DNA of 33,113 nucleotides from Candidatus Kerfeldbacteria bacterium RIFCSPLOWO2_02_FULL_42_19 (GCA_001818315.1 MHKF01000002.1:21623-54735); one strand, 5' to 3'. Shown: positions 9,225 to 17,214, numbered from the stretch's first letter. A program made the numbers and translations. The notes: generated by a model not told the origin, from the sequence alone.

Positions 9225-10357
9225 GTGCGTTGTCTGTGCTTAGAAATATTGATGAGTATACCGAACGCCGTCAAGAGCATGACAATAGCAGAACTGCCAT
9301 AACTCACAAACGGTAATGGAATGCCGGTGAGGGGTAAGATAGAAACCATAGCTCCGATGTTCACAAAAGCTTGAAAGAGAATCCACGTTGTTATACCTAT
9401 TGCAAGGAGTTTACCAAAGATATCGGGTGCTTTTTGAGCAATGTTTAATCCTCGCAGAAGTACAAGTATAAATAATACAATAAAACTTACAACAACGAAA
9501 AAACCCAATTCTTCAGCCATGACTGCGAAAATCGAATCACCCGTCACTTCCGGTAAAAAGTTATGCTTCTGCCGCGAATTATTGAGACCCAATCCAAAAA
9601 GTCCGCCTGATCCAATGGCGAGTAAAGCTTGATTAATGTGATACCCAATACCTTGAGGATCAAGTTCTGGATTGAGAAAAACAGAAAAACGCGCGGCTCG
9701 ATAGGGTGCTATTTTGATGAGTAACGCAAACACTGCGCTTGCTCCGAACCCAAGGAGTGCCAGGTGTCTGAACGGCGCTCCTGCTGCAAAATATATAACC
9801 AGTGCAATCGTTGCAATGACTGTCATGGTGCCAAGATCTGGTTGCAACATAATAAGCAACGCAATAATTCCTAGCAGAAACATAAATGCCAGAAGTCCAT
9901 AAGAAAAATCGTGTACTTGCTTTTGGCGTTTTTCAAGCCAGGTCGCAAGATAGATAAGAAATGTGAGTTTTGCGACTTCTGTTGGCTGAAAAAGAATCCC
10001 GCCAATATTAATCCACCTTCGTGCACCAAGATATTCATATCCAATACTCGGTATCAATACGAGCAATAACAGGATAATAGTCATGACGAGCAAAACGAAT
10101 GCGTAACGTTTCCAGTATGTATATTGGATGTTTGATGTAATAAAAAAAGCGATCAAGCCAAGAATAATACCGTATAACGCCTGATGTTTGATATAATAAT
10201 AGGGATCCTGAAATTTTTGGAATGCTATCGCATTGGATGCTGAAGTCAGTATGACAAATCCAAAAATAAGAAGGAATCCGATCAATCCAAGGAGGACGTA
10301 ATCAGCTTGCTGTTTCTTTTTTATATTGAGTTTCTCTATTTTTCTTGTACGTACCAT
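9221..10357 (-). CDS. ftsW: SEDS-family peptidoglycan glycosyltransferase FtsW/RodA
   Basis: The 378-residue polytopic protein has about ten membrane segments and SEDS signatures: GARRWINIGGILFQPTEVAKL, LQPDLGTM, FLPEVTGDSIFAVMAEELGF and GIPLPFVSYGSSAIV near the C-terminus. SEDS proteins polymerise lipid II glycan strands with a class B PBP. Its position directly before murG and murC is that of ftsW in division/cell-wall clusters, which favours FtsW over RodA, though sequence alone does not separate them here. It is the first gene of the six-gene operon. An extended -10 lies so close to the ATG that translation is probably leaderless. Confidence 0.93.
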   Translation of the reverse strand: MVRTRKIEKLNIKKKQQADYVLLGLIGFLLIFGFVILTSASNAIAFQKFQDPYYYIKHQALYGIILGLIAFFITSNIQYTYWKRYAFVLLVMTIILLLLVLIPSIGYEYLGARRWINIGGILFQPTEVAKLTFLIYLATWLEKRQKQVHDFSYGLLAFMFLLGIIALLIMLQPDLGTMTVIATIALVIYFAAGAPFRHLALLGFGASAVFALLIKIAPYRAARFSVFLNPELDPQGIGYHINQALLAIGSGGLFGLGLNNSRQKHNFLPEVTGDSIFAVMAEELGFFVVVSFIVLFILVLLRGLNIAQKAPDIFGKLLAIGITTWILFQAFVNIGAMVSILPLTGIPLPFVSYGSSAIVMLLTAFGILINISKHRQRT

Positions 10358-10363
10358 GGGCGA

Positions 10364-10372
10364 AGTATAGCA
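10364..10372 (-). promoter_or_regulatory. Extended -10 promoter of the ftsW-secA operon (leaderless)
   Basis: On the minus strand the sequence TGCTATACT is a TGn-extended -10. It ends 6 bp before the ftsW ATG at 10357, so a start site about 7 nt downstream would fall on the start codon. No -35 match is seen, as expected when the TG extension substitutes for it. No Shine-Dalgarno sequence precedes the ATG. Confidence 0.6.
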
Positions 10373-10382
10373 TTTTTCAACG

Positions 10383-10409
10383 AAAAAATCCCGATCAGAT
10401 TCGGGATTT
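10383..10409 (-). terminator. Rho-independent terminator of the small-ORF transcript
   Basis: On the minus strand, AAATCCCGA (10401-10409 read in reverse) pairs with TCGGGATTT (10386-10394), with a 6-nt loop followed by a T run. It ends the unit with the 45-codon ORF and lies immediately before the ftsW promoter. Confidence 0.8.
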
Positions 10410-10446
10410 GCGTGTTATTGAGTGTCTTTGATAATACAAGATTTCT

Positions 10447-10584
10447 TTACATCCGTTCTTCTGACGCCCTGTATTTCTCGATCAATCGTGTAGTTTCAGC
10501 TTCTACTTGTTTCAGCTCTTTCAGTAACCGTTGGATTGAATCACTCTGAATGTGTATTTTTTTTGTTTTTTTGTTTTTTTGCAT
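10447..10584 (-). CDS. Small basic coiled-coil protein, 45 residues, unknown function
   Basis: The ATG at 10584 opens a 45-codon frame ending in TAA at 10447. The product begins MQKNKKTKKIHIQSDSIQRL and continues as a charged amphipathic helix rich in Lys, Glu and Arg, ending in SEERM. It has no cysteines and no membrane segment. No Shine-Dalgarno sequence is visible: the bases before the ATG are pyrimidine-rich. The start codon lies within CCTCAATGCAAAAA (minus strand), which is perfectly complementary to an upstream stretch of the same transcript. A consensus promoter upstream and a terminator about 40 nt after the stop make it a complete transcription unit. I do not recognise the family. 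Confidence 0.6.
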   Translation of the reverse strand: MQKNKKTKKIHIQSDSIQRLLKELKQVEAETTRLIEKYRASEERM

Positions 10585-10771
10585 TGAGGAGAAATAAATT
10601 TTTTTTCATAGAGGGAGAGGCATGCAACGAATTTCAGGTGGAGGAAACCCGAAATCGTTACATGCCTTTCACCCTATGCTTCACTCTCTGTGAGGGAGAC
10701 GTCAGGAGGCCTCAATGCAAAAATTGTTGTGCCTTGTATCGTCTCTCCCCTCATAGAGAGTCAAGAAAGGT
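10576..10771 (-). ncRNA. Structured leader or small RNA upstream of the 45-codon ORF
   Basis: Between the mapped promoter and the ORF the transcript can fold into two strong stems. The first pairs the segment at 10740-10760 (CGTCTCTCCCCTCATAGAGAG read on plus) with 10684-10701. The second pairs 10619-10635 with 10651-10666: six bp of GGCATG/CATGCC, then AACGA/TCGTT, then further pairs across a one-base bulge. Separately, 10710-10723 is a perfect 14-nt complement of 10576-10589, which contains the ORF start codon. Mutually exclusive folds of this sort are typical of regulatory leaders, but no known riboswitch or 6S/SRP/tmRNA motif is recognised. An independent small RNA is also possible. Confidence 0.5.
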
Positions 10772-10777
10772 ATTTTT

Positions 10778-10806
10778 ATGATATCGCACTTTTTTATTTC
10801 TGTCAA
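10778..10806 (-). promoter_or_regulatory. Consensus promoter of the leader/small-ORF unit
   Basis: On the minus strand, TTGACA (10801-10806) and TATCAT (10778-10783) are separated by 17 bp. The predicted start is near 10771, just before the first stem of the leader. Confidence 0.8.
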
Positions 10807-10874
10807 GAATAACTGACAAAATATACTTATTTTTCTCTAAAATAAAATACTTTTTGATGTCTACTCGTCCCAAA

Positions 10875-11846
10875 TTATCTTGCCGATGTGGAGTTCGAAA
10901 TAACAAAAAGGAGTGAGTGTATTTGAGTAATAAGTTCGCTGATCTCTTTCATCCCTCTTTCTGTAAACGCAACATACGTTTCAAGTATGACTACTTCTTC
11001 AAATGTGCTGACCATCTGAATTTTTGCTTCAAAAATGGATTGAATATATCGTAACGTATTCCATTGCGTTGATAAACTTTTTTTTACAATCCCTAATTGT
11101 GCTAACGCTTCATCGTTTGTTTCATTCTTCATATCTTCTCCGCCTGTTTCATTGAACCAAGTGATCATTGCTTCTGTCTTATTTGAGAATGCCTGCAGGG
11201 ATTGTAAAACGCTGAGTAATTTTTGTTTTTTGAGCATGACGCGCATTTCTTGTATTGTGGGGCGTAGTTTCCCGGCGATTTCACGCACGTCGCTATACTC
11301 CCTGATGCCTTCAAGAGTGAGATTTTCTTGCTGTAACATCTCTTTGATTTCGTTCATGCGATGTATGAATGTTTGTTGTTCTGTATCTGAGATGAACGTC
11401 ATGTTTCCCGCATTGGTCACAATCAATTCAACGGTTTCTAAAAGTTGGGAAATGAGTGTCTGTGTAAAAATTTTTCCTGCAGATACAAGTTCTCTTTTTT
11501 CCTCTTCGGTCATATCTTGCGATCGATCTTTCGCGCGATTATAAATTTTAAGAAATTGCTCGCGTGCTTCCTCGAGTGATATTGTTTCTTTTTCTTGCGG
11601 TGCATCATTCTGCATTTGGTCTGTATCGTCCACATTTGTATTTTTCTCTTCTAGTTGCGGCGTTATTTCATTGCTACTGCTTTCACTTTGATTCGTATTT
11701 GTTGTTTGATCTTGAGCGTGCGTCACTGTTGCTCCAATAGTCCATAATGCAATGCCGAGCAGAAGAAATAAAAGTAAAAATCCAAAGATATGGATTCTCT
11801 GTCGTTCAAATGTTGATCCCGGTACAATAGTGATTTTTGCTTTCAT
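10875..11846 (-). CDS. Secreted or membrane-anchored helical protein, unknown
   Basis: The 323-residue product has a basic N-terminus and a hydrophobic stretch at about residues 22-41 ending in THAQ, which reads as a signal peptide or single anchor. A Gln/Asn/Glu/Thr-rich linker (to about residue 90) follows, then a long, mostly helical region without cysteines or a recognised motif. It is the third gene of a run with a sigma factor and a probable membrane anti-sigma factor, 27 bp downstream of the latter. A role in the same envelope signalling pathway is inferred from position only. No family recognised. Confidence 0.65.
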   Translation of the reverse strand: MKAKITIVPGSTFERQRIHIFGFLLLFLLLGIALWTIGATVTHAQDQTTNTNQSESSSNEITPQLEEKNTNVDDTDQMQNDAPQEKETISLEEAREQFLKIYNRAKDRSQDMTEEEKRELVSAGKIFTQTLISQLLETVELIVTNAGNMTFISDTEQQTFIHRMNEIKEMLQQENLTLEGIREYSDVREIAGKLRPTIQEMRVMLKKQKLLSVLQSLQAFSNKTEAMITWFNETGGEDMKNETNDEALAQLGIVKKSLSTQWNTLRYIQSIFEAKIQMVSTFEEVVILETYVAFTERGMKEISELITQIHSLLFVISNSTSAR

Positions 11847-11873
11847 AACGTTTATTGAGATATTACCTGCCTA

Positions 11874-12779
11874 TTATTCATCTCCTGAATCGAGAGACTT
11901 GATATCTTGTATATACGGTTCAAGTGCAGCGGCGTCTTCAAGCATTTGCCACGCAGTCGTTGTTGCTTCGAATTGCTCAATTTGCTTCGTAACATCTGCA
12001 CTGAGTATAAGAAAATTCTCATCTACACCGGCGGTTCTTACTGTTGTATTTGTGTTTTTTGACGGCTCTCTTTGTTGTTCTTGTTCTGTTTCTTGCTCTG
12101 CTTCATTATTTTCTGCGTTATGAACATTTGTCTGATCCTCTGTTTGATTTTGTGTTTGTTCTTCAGTCTTTGGTGTTTCAGGCTGTTTGATTTCTTCGTT
12201 TTCTTCTCCTTCCTTCCTTTCTGCCTTGTTTTCCGCTGCCTCTTTGGGTTGCTCGATGTTTTGATTTGCATTTTCGATACCTTCAGACTTTTCTTTTGTA
12301 GTTTCTTCTCCGGCGTTTTGTGAAGTATTCTCCACATAAATATAGCGGACTATTTGATTGACTGTCGTTCCAAAATGTTGATACGTATTTTTGACGAGAG
12401 CGATAGCAAAAAGCGCGACTGTTGCACTCACGGCGCCAAAAAAGAGAACAGTATGATTCCATTTTCGTTCTTTTTTTACTGCCGGCTTCTTTGGTATTTT
12501 TACGAGCATTTCTTGCAATCCGTGTTCTGCAAAATCGCGCGATACTTGCATGCGCTCTTTGCGTAATCCAAATGTTCGTGCTGTTTGCAACAGCTCTAAA
12601 AATTCTTTTTTTTCTATCTCGGATACTGGGAGCACAGCCAATTTTTCGAATACGTGAGAAGATCGATCCTGCTCGAGATCATCAATATATTCATTCAAAA
12701 GCTGCACGAATTCATCTCGTACTGCTTCTGGAGAATCAAATGAGTTGTGTTCTTGACTATTTTCTTTACTGTTGTTCAT
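11874..12779 (-). CDS. Probable membrane-bound anti-sigma factor
   Basis: The 301-residue protein has a cytoplasmic helical N-terminal part (about 1-105), one membrane segment at about 109-128 (VLFFGAVSATVALFAIALV), and an outer region with a long low-complexity Glu/Gln/Asn/Thr stretch (about 150-245) ending in a short ordered tail. Its start overlaps the 3' end of the sigma factor gene by 14 bp. A single-pass protein encoded directly after and overlapping an ECF sigma factor is the usual arrangement of an anti-sigma factor. I see no zinc-binding HxxxCxxC motif, so it would not be a ZAS-type protein. The function is inferred from context and topology. Confidence 0.6.
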   Translation of the reverse strand: MNNSKENSQEHNSFDSPEAVRDEFVQLLNEYIDDLEQDRSSHVFEKLAVLPVSEIEKKEFLELLQTARTFGLRKERMQVSRDFAEHGLQEMLVKIPKKPAVKKERKWNHTVLFFGAVSATVALFAIALVKNTYQHFGTTVNQIVRYIYVENTSQNAGEETTKEKSEGIENANQNIEQPKEAAENKAERKEGEENEEIKQPETPKTEEQTQNQTEDQTNVHNAENNEAEQETEQEQQREPSKNTNTTVRTAGVDENFLILSADVTKQIEQFEATTTAWQMLEDAAALEPYIQDIKSLDSGDE

Positions 12780-13329
12780 ATGCTTGTGATACGAGTGCCG
12801 CCTTTCGTAAGGCTCGAAACTGAATGACTTTTACATTTCCCTCCGTAATATTCAATTCCAGCGCGGTCTCTTTAATCGAATAATTTTTCAGAAAGCGATA
12901 TTCCAGTACGAGCCGGTATTTCTCTGGCAACATCTTCATTATTTTTTGGACTGCTGCTTCTTTGACGGTGTCTCCAGAATTTTTATCCTCATCGATAAAC
13001 TCATCGAAATTTTTTATTACAGGACAAAATTCCTCGAGTGAAATTGTTGGTTTTTTATATTTTTCTCTCCACCAATCCGCAAGTTTGAATTTTCCAATTT
13101 GATAGAGCCAATTCTTGAACCGAGCCTGACCTTTAAATTTCAAAATGTTCACAAAAGCGTCTATGAGTGTGTCTTGCGAGAGGTCTTTTGCGTCCTCTGT
13201 GTTGCCTGTGTGACTGTAAAAGAAACGGCACAAAGCAGGAAGGTATGCTTTATACAATTGAATCACTGCTTGCTGATCACCTGCCTTTGCAAGGTCCACG
13301 AGAGATTGTTCTTCTTGTTTTTCGAGCAT
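12766..13329 (-). CDS. RNA polymerase sigma factor, sigma-70/ECF family
   Basis: The 187-residue length is typical of ECF sigma factors, which hold only regions 2 and 4. Region 2 runs through YKAYLPALCRFFYSHTGNTEDAKDLSQDTLIDAFVNI and the -10 recognition helix with FKNWLYQIGKFKLADWWRE. Region 4 runs through MLPEKYRLVLEYRFLKNYS to IKETALELNITEGNVKVIQFRALRKAA, the helix-turn-helix for the -35. A linker of about 40 residues separates them. The gene precedes a probable anti-sigma factor and a secreted protein. The 45 bp upstream, after lepA, contain AACCTTTTT, vaguely like an ECF -35, but no clear autoregulated promoter can be asserted. Confidence 0.88.
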   Translation of the reverse strand: MLEKQEEQSLVDLAKAGDQQAVIQLYKAYLPALCRFFYSHTGNTEDAKDLSQDTLIDAFVNILKFKGQARFKNWLYQIGKFKLADWWREKYKKPTISLEEFCPVIKNFDEFIDEDKNSGDTVKEAAVQKIMKMLPEKYRLVLEYRFLKNYSIKETALELNITEGNVKVIQFRALRKAALVSQAYEQQ

Positions 13330-13374
13330 AAGAAGTGCGGGCTTTGCTTTGATTTAAGGTCGAAAAAGGTTACG

Positions 13375-15189
13375 TTATTCTTTCTTCAGTACAGCAAAAA
13401 AAGCTTCTTGTGGAATATCAACCTTGCCTTGTGCTCGGAGGCGTTTTTTGCCGCGTTTCTGTTTTTCGAGAAGTTTCCGTTTACGTGTTACATCACCCCC
13501 GTAAAGTTTTGCCGTAACGTCTTTCCGGAGCGGGGCTATGCGTTCCGAGGCTATGATCTTTGATCCTAATGCTGCCTGCAGACGCACCTCAAACACTTGC
13601 CTCGGTAAAATATCTTTGAGTGCGGCAACGATCTTTCTGCCAGCATAATATGCCTCCTTACGATACACGATACTTGCCAACGGTTCAACTCTTTCACCGG
13701 CAACAAGGATGTCGAGTCGTATAACGTCGGCCGTTTCGTAATGACTTAACTCATAATTCATGGATGCGTAACCGGAACTGACATTTTTCAGTGCGTCATA
13801 AAAATCGACGACAATAGCCGCGAGCGGAATTTCATAGTGCAGGATAACACGTTGTTCATTGATGTATTCAATACCCTGCCCGGTGGGTCTCCCTCCTTTC
13901 TTATTCACAAGCTGCATAATGCCGCCGAGATATGTTTTCGGAGTAATAATATCAAGCTTCACCCATGGCTCTTCTATTTTTTCAATACTGCTTGGATCCG
14001 GTAGTTCCAGAGGGCTATGGATCTGTTGTGTATCACCGTTATTCGTAAAAATATTGTATGCTACCGAAGGCGCGGTAACAATGAGATCAAGATCAAATTC
14101 ACGTCTCAGTCGCTCTTGAATAATTTCCAAATGGAGAAGTCCTAAAAAGCCACAACGAAATCCGAAGCCAAGCGCCTTGGAATTTTCTGGTTCAAACATA
14201 AGACTCGCGTCATTGAGTTTGAGTTTCCCCATCGCCTCGCGTAAGGCATCATAATCGCTGCCGTCTTTGCAAAATATACTTGCATAGACCATGGGTTTGA
14301 TTTGTCGATAACCCGACAACGCTTGCACTCGACATGTCTCTTTCCCCTGAAAATATTGTTGCAGTGTCACGGTGTCGCCGACTCGCGCTGTGTCTAATTG
14401 CTTCATACCCGCAACGATGTAGCCTATCTCTCCAGCTTGCAATATTTTTTGGCTTGCCAGTTGCGGCTTAAAATGTCCAACCTCGAGCGCATGAGTCATT
14501 GTTGCACTCGCCATGTATCGAATAAGATCTTGGGTATGCACTTGGCCGTCCACGACTCGAACGTATGTGATCACCCCGCGGAAGTCATCGTACATGGAAT
14601 CGAAAATAAGCGCTCGCAACGGAGCTTCTAAATTCCCTTTTGGAGCTGGGACACGATCGATCACTGCTTCTAAAATTTTCGGAACACCTTGACCGGTTTT
14701 CCCTGAAGCATACAAGATGTCGTCTAGCGCACATCCTAAAATTTTTATGAGTTCTTCACTGACTTTTTGCGGTTGTGCTGCTGGCAGATCTATTTTGTTT
14801 ACGATCGGAATAATTTCTAAATTGTGTTCGAGCGCAAGGTAAAGGTGCGCGAGCGTTTGCGCTTGTATACCTTGCGTTGCGTCTACGAGCAACAATGCTC
14901 CTTCGCATGCTTGGAGCGATCGCGATACTTCATACGAAAAATCAACATGACCGGGTGTGTCGATGAGATTTAAAATGTATTCGGTATCATGCACTGTGTA
15001 TTTCATGCGCACGGGTTGGAGTTTGATCGTAATTCCGCGCTCGCGTTCCAGTTCCATTTGATCTAAAAACTGTGCTTTCATGATACGCTTGTCAACGGTG
15101 CCGGTTATTTCTAATAATCGATCAGCGAGAGTTGATTTTCCGTGATCAATATGTGCGATGATGCAGAAGTTTCGAATCAAGTGTTGCAT
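13375..15189 (-). CDS. lepA: Elongation factor 4 (LepA)
   Basis: The 604-residue GTPase has G-domain motifs AHIDHGKSTLADRLL (P-loop), DTPGHVDFSYEVSRSL and NKIDLPAA. LepA-specific features follow: the domain III/V region with GFRCGFLGLLHLEIIQERL and the C-terminal domain with LYGGDVTRKRKLLEKQKRGKKR. EF4 acts on stalled or mistranslocated ribosomes. Length and all domains are normal. No Shine-Dalgarno sequence is seen before the ATG. It lies between murJ and the sigma operon, same strand; a hairpin with a tandem repeat in its loop separates it from murJ. Confidence 0.97.
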   Translation of the reverse strand: MQHLIRNFCIIAHIDHGKSTLADRLLEITGTVDKRIMKAQFLDQMELERERGITIKLQPVRMKYTVHDTEYILNLIDTPGHVDFSYEVSRSLQACEGALLLVDATQGIQAQTLAHLYLALEHNLEIIPIVNKIDLPAAQPQKVSEELIKILGCALDDILYASGKTGQGVPKILEAVIDRVPAPKGNLEAPLRALIFDSMYDDFRGVITYVRVVDGQVHTQDLIRYMASATMTHALEVGHFKPQLASQKILQAGEIGYIVAGMKQLDTARVGDTVTLQQYFQGKETCRVQALSGYRQIKPMVYASIFCKDGSDYDALREAMGKLKLNDASLMFEPENSKALGFGFRCGFLGLLHLEIIQERLRREFDLDLIVTAPSVAYNIFTNNGDTQQIHSPLELPDPSSIEKIEEPWVKLDIITPKTYLGGIMQLVNKKGGRPTGQGIEYINEQRVILHYEIPLAAIVVDFYDALKNVSSGYASMNYELSHYETADVIRLDILVAGERVEPLASIVYRKEAYYAGRKIVAALKDILPRQVFEVRLQAALGSKIIASERIAPLRKDVTAKLYGGDVTRKRKLLEKQKRGKKRLRAQGKVDIPQEAFFAVLKKE

Positions 15190-15219
15190 ATGTTTTTATT
15201 GACATGTGAATGTCGAGAC

Positions 15220-15308
15220 AGAAGAGGAAAGGAGAGTGTTTGGATATCACAGGGCATTTTTGGATATCACAGGGCATTTGAAGAAAATCATACTCCCCTT
15301 CCTCTTCT
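15220..15308. terminator. Hairpin between murJ and lepA with a tandem repeat in its loop
   Basis: AGAAGAGGAAAGGAGAGT (15220-15237) pairs with ACTCCCCTTCCTCTTCT (15292-15308) apart from one bulge and one G/A change. The purine/pyrimidine arms resemble the inner stems of the palindromic repeats at 967 and 18132. The loop holds a 20-bp direct repeat. It probably ends murJ transcription on the minus strand, though the T run is poor. Confidence 0.5.
15239..15278. repeat. Perfect 20-bp tandem duplication
   Basis: TTTGGATATCACAGGGCATT occurs at 15239-15258 and again, without a gap or mismatch, at 15259-15278. It lies inside the loop of the murJ/lepA hairpin and is probably a recent slippage duplication. 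Confidence 0.9.
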
Positions 15309-15320
15309 TTCGCGGCGCTA

Positions 15321-16892
15321 CTATATTTTCGCAAACCATACTTTGAGTTTCTCTACTTCTGGGAATTTCCATGCAAAGGCGATGATAAGATATGTAATGC
15401 CGCCGACAAATACTGAAAGACTCGTTTGCGTCAAGAGTCCGAAATAGGTGCGCATATCCACAAGCGGCGCGATACTATACTTTGCGCCTTGTATGATAAA
15501 TCCCATGAGTAACGAGGCACAAGCGATCTTTAGTGCTGAGCGAATGATATGCGCGTCATCGATGTCACCGATGCGTATTCGAAGCGTCGCAAGAAGCATG
15601 AGCATATTCACGAGCGCGGCAATGGAAAAAGCGAGTGCAATGCCGTAAAGGCCCAAGGATTGTACGAGCCAGAGCGAAAGAACTGTGTTGATGATGACGG
15701 AGATAATGCTCGTCATCACAGGAGTTTTGGTATCTTGTTGCGCGAAAAAAGCACGCGCGAGCAGCGGGATTGATGCCTGCGCAAAAAGAGAAATGGAAAA
15801 AAATCCGAGGGTTTGCGCTGTTTGCTCTGTTGCATCCCAACCGAAAGCACCGTGTCCGAGTCCGAGGATAAGACGTACGATTTGTGCGCGCAACAGCAAT
15901 ATTGCAACGCTCATTGGAATAATGCAAAAGAGAATTCTCCGAAAACTTTCAGAAAAAATTTTGACAAACATGACGTTGTTTTTTTGGACGAACGCTTGAC
16001 TAAAGATGGGGAAAGCAGATAGTGCGAGTGAAACCCCAAACACATTGATTGGAAAATGTTGTAGGTTATCTGCCCAAGACCAAATTGTAAGACTGCCTTC
16101 CGAAAGACGTGCAGCGATTATCCCTGTCACGATCAGCAGATTGAATTGCGTGATTCCGAGTGCAAATGATCGCGGTGCCATAAGCTTGAGTATTTTTTTA
16201 ACGCCCGGGTGTGACCATGATACTGTCGGCTTCCATCGGAATCCTACTTTATATGCGCCGGGGATCTGGACCAAAAAATGAAGCAGTGCGCCAAGAACGA
16301 CACCGTATGCAAGACCCAGCGGACCAAACTGATCTTCAAAAAAAACAATACCAATAATAATTCCGAGGTTATACAGGATCGGTGCCAACGCGTAGGCGGT
16401 AAATTTACGAAAAGAATTGAGTATCCCCGAAAGAACATTGCTCGCACCAAAAAATATCATGCTTATCAACATAATACGCATCAGACTGGCTGATTGTTGT
16501 TGTAATTCCGCTGACCATGCGCCAACGAGGAGTTGCATAATTTCTTCCGCAAAGAAGTACGCAACACCTCCGAAAATGAAAAGCCCAAGAAGTAAGAGAT
16601 TAAAAATACTTTGCACGAGTCTCCATGATTCGTTATGATTCTGATGCCAATATTCAATGAACACTGGTACAAAAGCAGCAAAGAGTGCGCCGAGGACGAG
16701 CATGTTAAAAATAAAATCAGGAATTTTAAAAGCAGCATTGTAGGTATCCAATACTGCTGTTGCACCGAATTTTTGCGCAAAAAGATTATCACGTACGAGT
16801 CCGAGTATTCTACTTGCAACCGAAGCAAGACCTATAATAACAGCGCCTCCTGTAAGTGAATGTTCGAATCTCTCCCAGAGTTTACGATGCAT
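15321..16892 (-). CDS. murJ: Lipid II flippase MurJ (MviN family)
   Basis: The 523-residue polytopic protein has about 14 membrane segments and the MviN/MurJ opening GLASVASRILGLVRDNLFAQKFGATAVLDTYNAAFKIPDF, including the family's conserved Arg residues in the first helices. Later marks are AGAWSAELQQQSASLMRIML and GFFSISLFAQASIPLLARAFFAQQDTKTPV, the latter a family hallmark. MurJ moves lipid II outward for use by FtsW/PBP complexes, which links it to the operon at 2.7-10.4 kb. It has its own extended -10 promoter, and further upstream a possible second promoter with a structured leader. Confidence 0.95.
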   Translation of the reverse strand: MHRKLWERFEHSLTGGAVIIGLASVASRILGLVRDNLFAQKFGATAVLDTYNAAFKIPDFIFNMLVLGALFAAFVPVFIEYWHQNHNESWRLVQSIFNLLLLGLFIFGGVAYFFAEEIMQLLVGAWSAELQQQSASLMRIMLISMIFFGASNVLSGILNSFRKFTAYALAPILYNLGIIIGIVFFEDQFGPLGLAYGVVLGALLHFLVQIPGAYKVGFRWKPTVSWSHPGVKKILKLMAPRSFALGITQFNLLIVTGIIAARLSEGSLTIWSWADNLQHFPINVFGVSLALSAFPIFSQAFVQKNNVMFVKIFSESFRRILFCIIPMSVAILLLRAQIVRLILGLGHGAFGWDATEQTAQTLGFFSISLFAQASIPLLARAFFAQQDTKTPVMTSIISVIINTVLSLWLVQSLGLYGIALAFSIAALVNMLMLLATLRIRIGDIDDAHIIRSALKIACASLLMGFIIQGAKYSIAPLVDMRTYFGLLTQTSLSVFVGGITYLIIAFAWKFPEVEKLKVWFAKI

Positions 16893-16919
16893 AGTTTATC
16901 TTAGTTTTACGTGATCTTC

Positions 16920-16928
16920 ATTATATCA
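16920..16928 (-). promoter_or_regulatory. Extended -10 promoter of murJ
   Basis: The minus strand reads TGATATAAT, a perfect -10 with the TGn extension, about 28 bp before the ATG at 16892. No good -35 is present at 17 bp. Confidence 0.6.
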
Positions 16929-16942
16929 TACGCAAAACCAAA

Positions 16943-17091
16943 AGGCTGCCGTTTATAACCTATAATGAAGCATACGTGAAACTGCTTCCTTGGGAGACAC
17001 CTTAAAAGAACGAGCTTTTAAGGGAGGAGAGAGTCTTTACCAAAGCGAGGAGTTTGCGCTTCTTCAAAAGAGTTTATAATCGAGGCAGCCT
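16943..17091 (-). promoter_or_regulatory. Candidate structured RNA upstream of murJ
   Basis: AGGCTGCC (16943-16950) and GGCAGCCT (17084-17091) form a perfect 8-bp closing stem. Inside are three hairpins: GAAGCA/TGCTTC (16967-16972, 16983-16988), CCTTAAAAG/CTTTTAAGG (17000-17008, 17015-17023) and AAGCG/CGCTT (17043-17047, 17057-17061). GTTTATAA occurs just inside both strands of the closing stem. The arrangement is a four-way junction. A minus-strand promoter at 17159-17187 would transcribe it toward murJ. The stem is symmetrical, so the strand is inferred from context. No known riboswitch class is recognised. Confidence 0.4.
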
Positions 17092-17158
17092 GCTGATTTT
17101 GAATCTCTAATAAAACTTTTAGTTCGATCAGAGTTTTTCAACGGGAAAAGTACTTTTC

Positions 17159-17187
17159 ATTATGCTCCAAGCTTTTCTTTTCGTCAA
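17159..17187 (-). promoter_or_regulatory. Candidate distal promoter for the murJ leader
   Basis: The minus strand carries TTGACG (17182-17187), a 17-bp spacer and CATAAT (17159-17164). Transcription from here would include the whole structured element before murJ. Confidence 0.4.
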
Positions 17188-17205
17188 GTGACATTGACAT
17201 ATTTT

Positions 17206-17214
17206 TGTGGATAA
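17206..17214 (-). other. Single perfect DnaA-box-like 9-mer
   Basis: TGTGGATAA on the plus strand is the complement of TTATCCACA. It stands alone in an AT-rich intergenic stretch (about 17100-17390) with no second box found, so it is reported as a site only and not as an origin. Confidence 0.3.

Noticed and set aside
12038..12337. Lys-rich 99-codon open frame
   Set aside because: It is the shifted reading of the low-complexity Glu/Gln/Asn region of the anti-sigma candidate.
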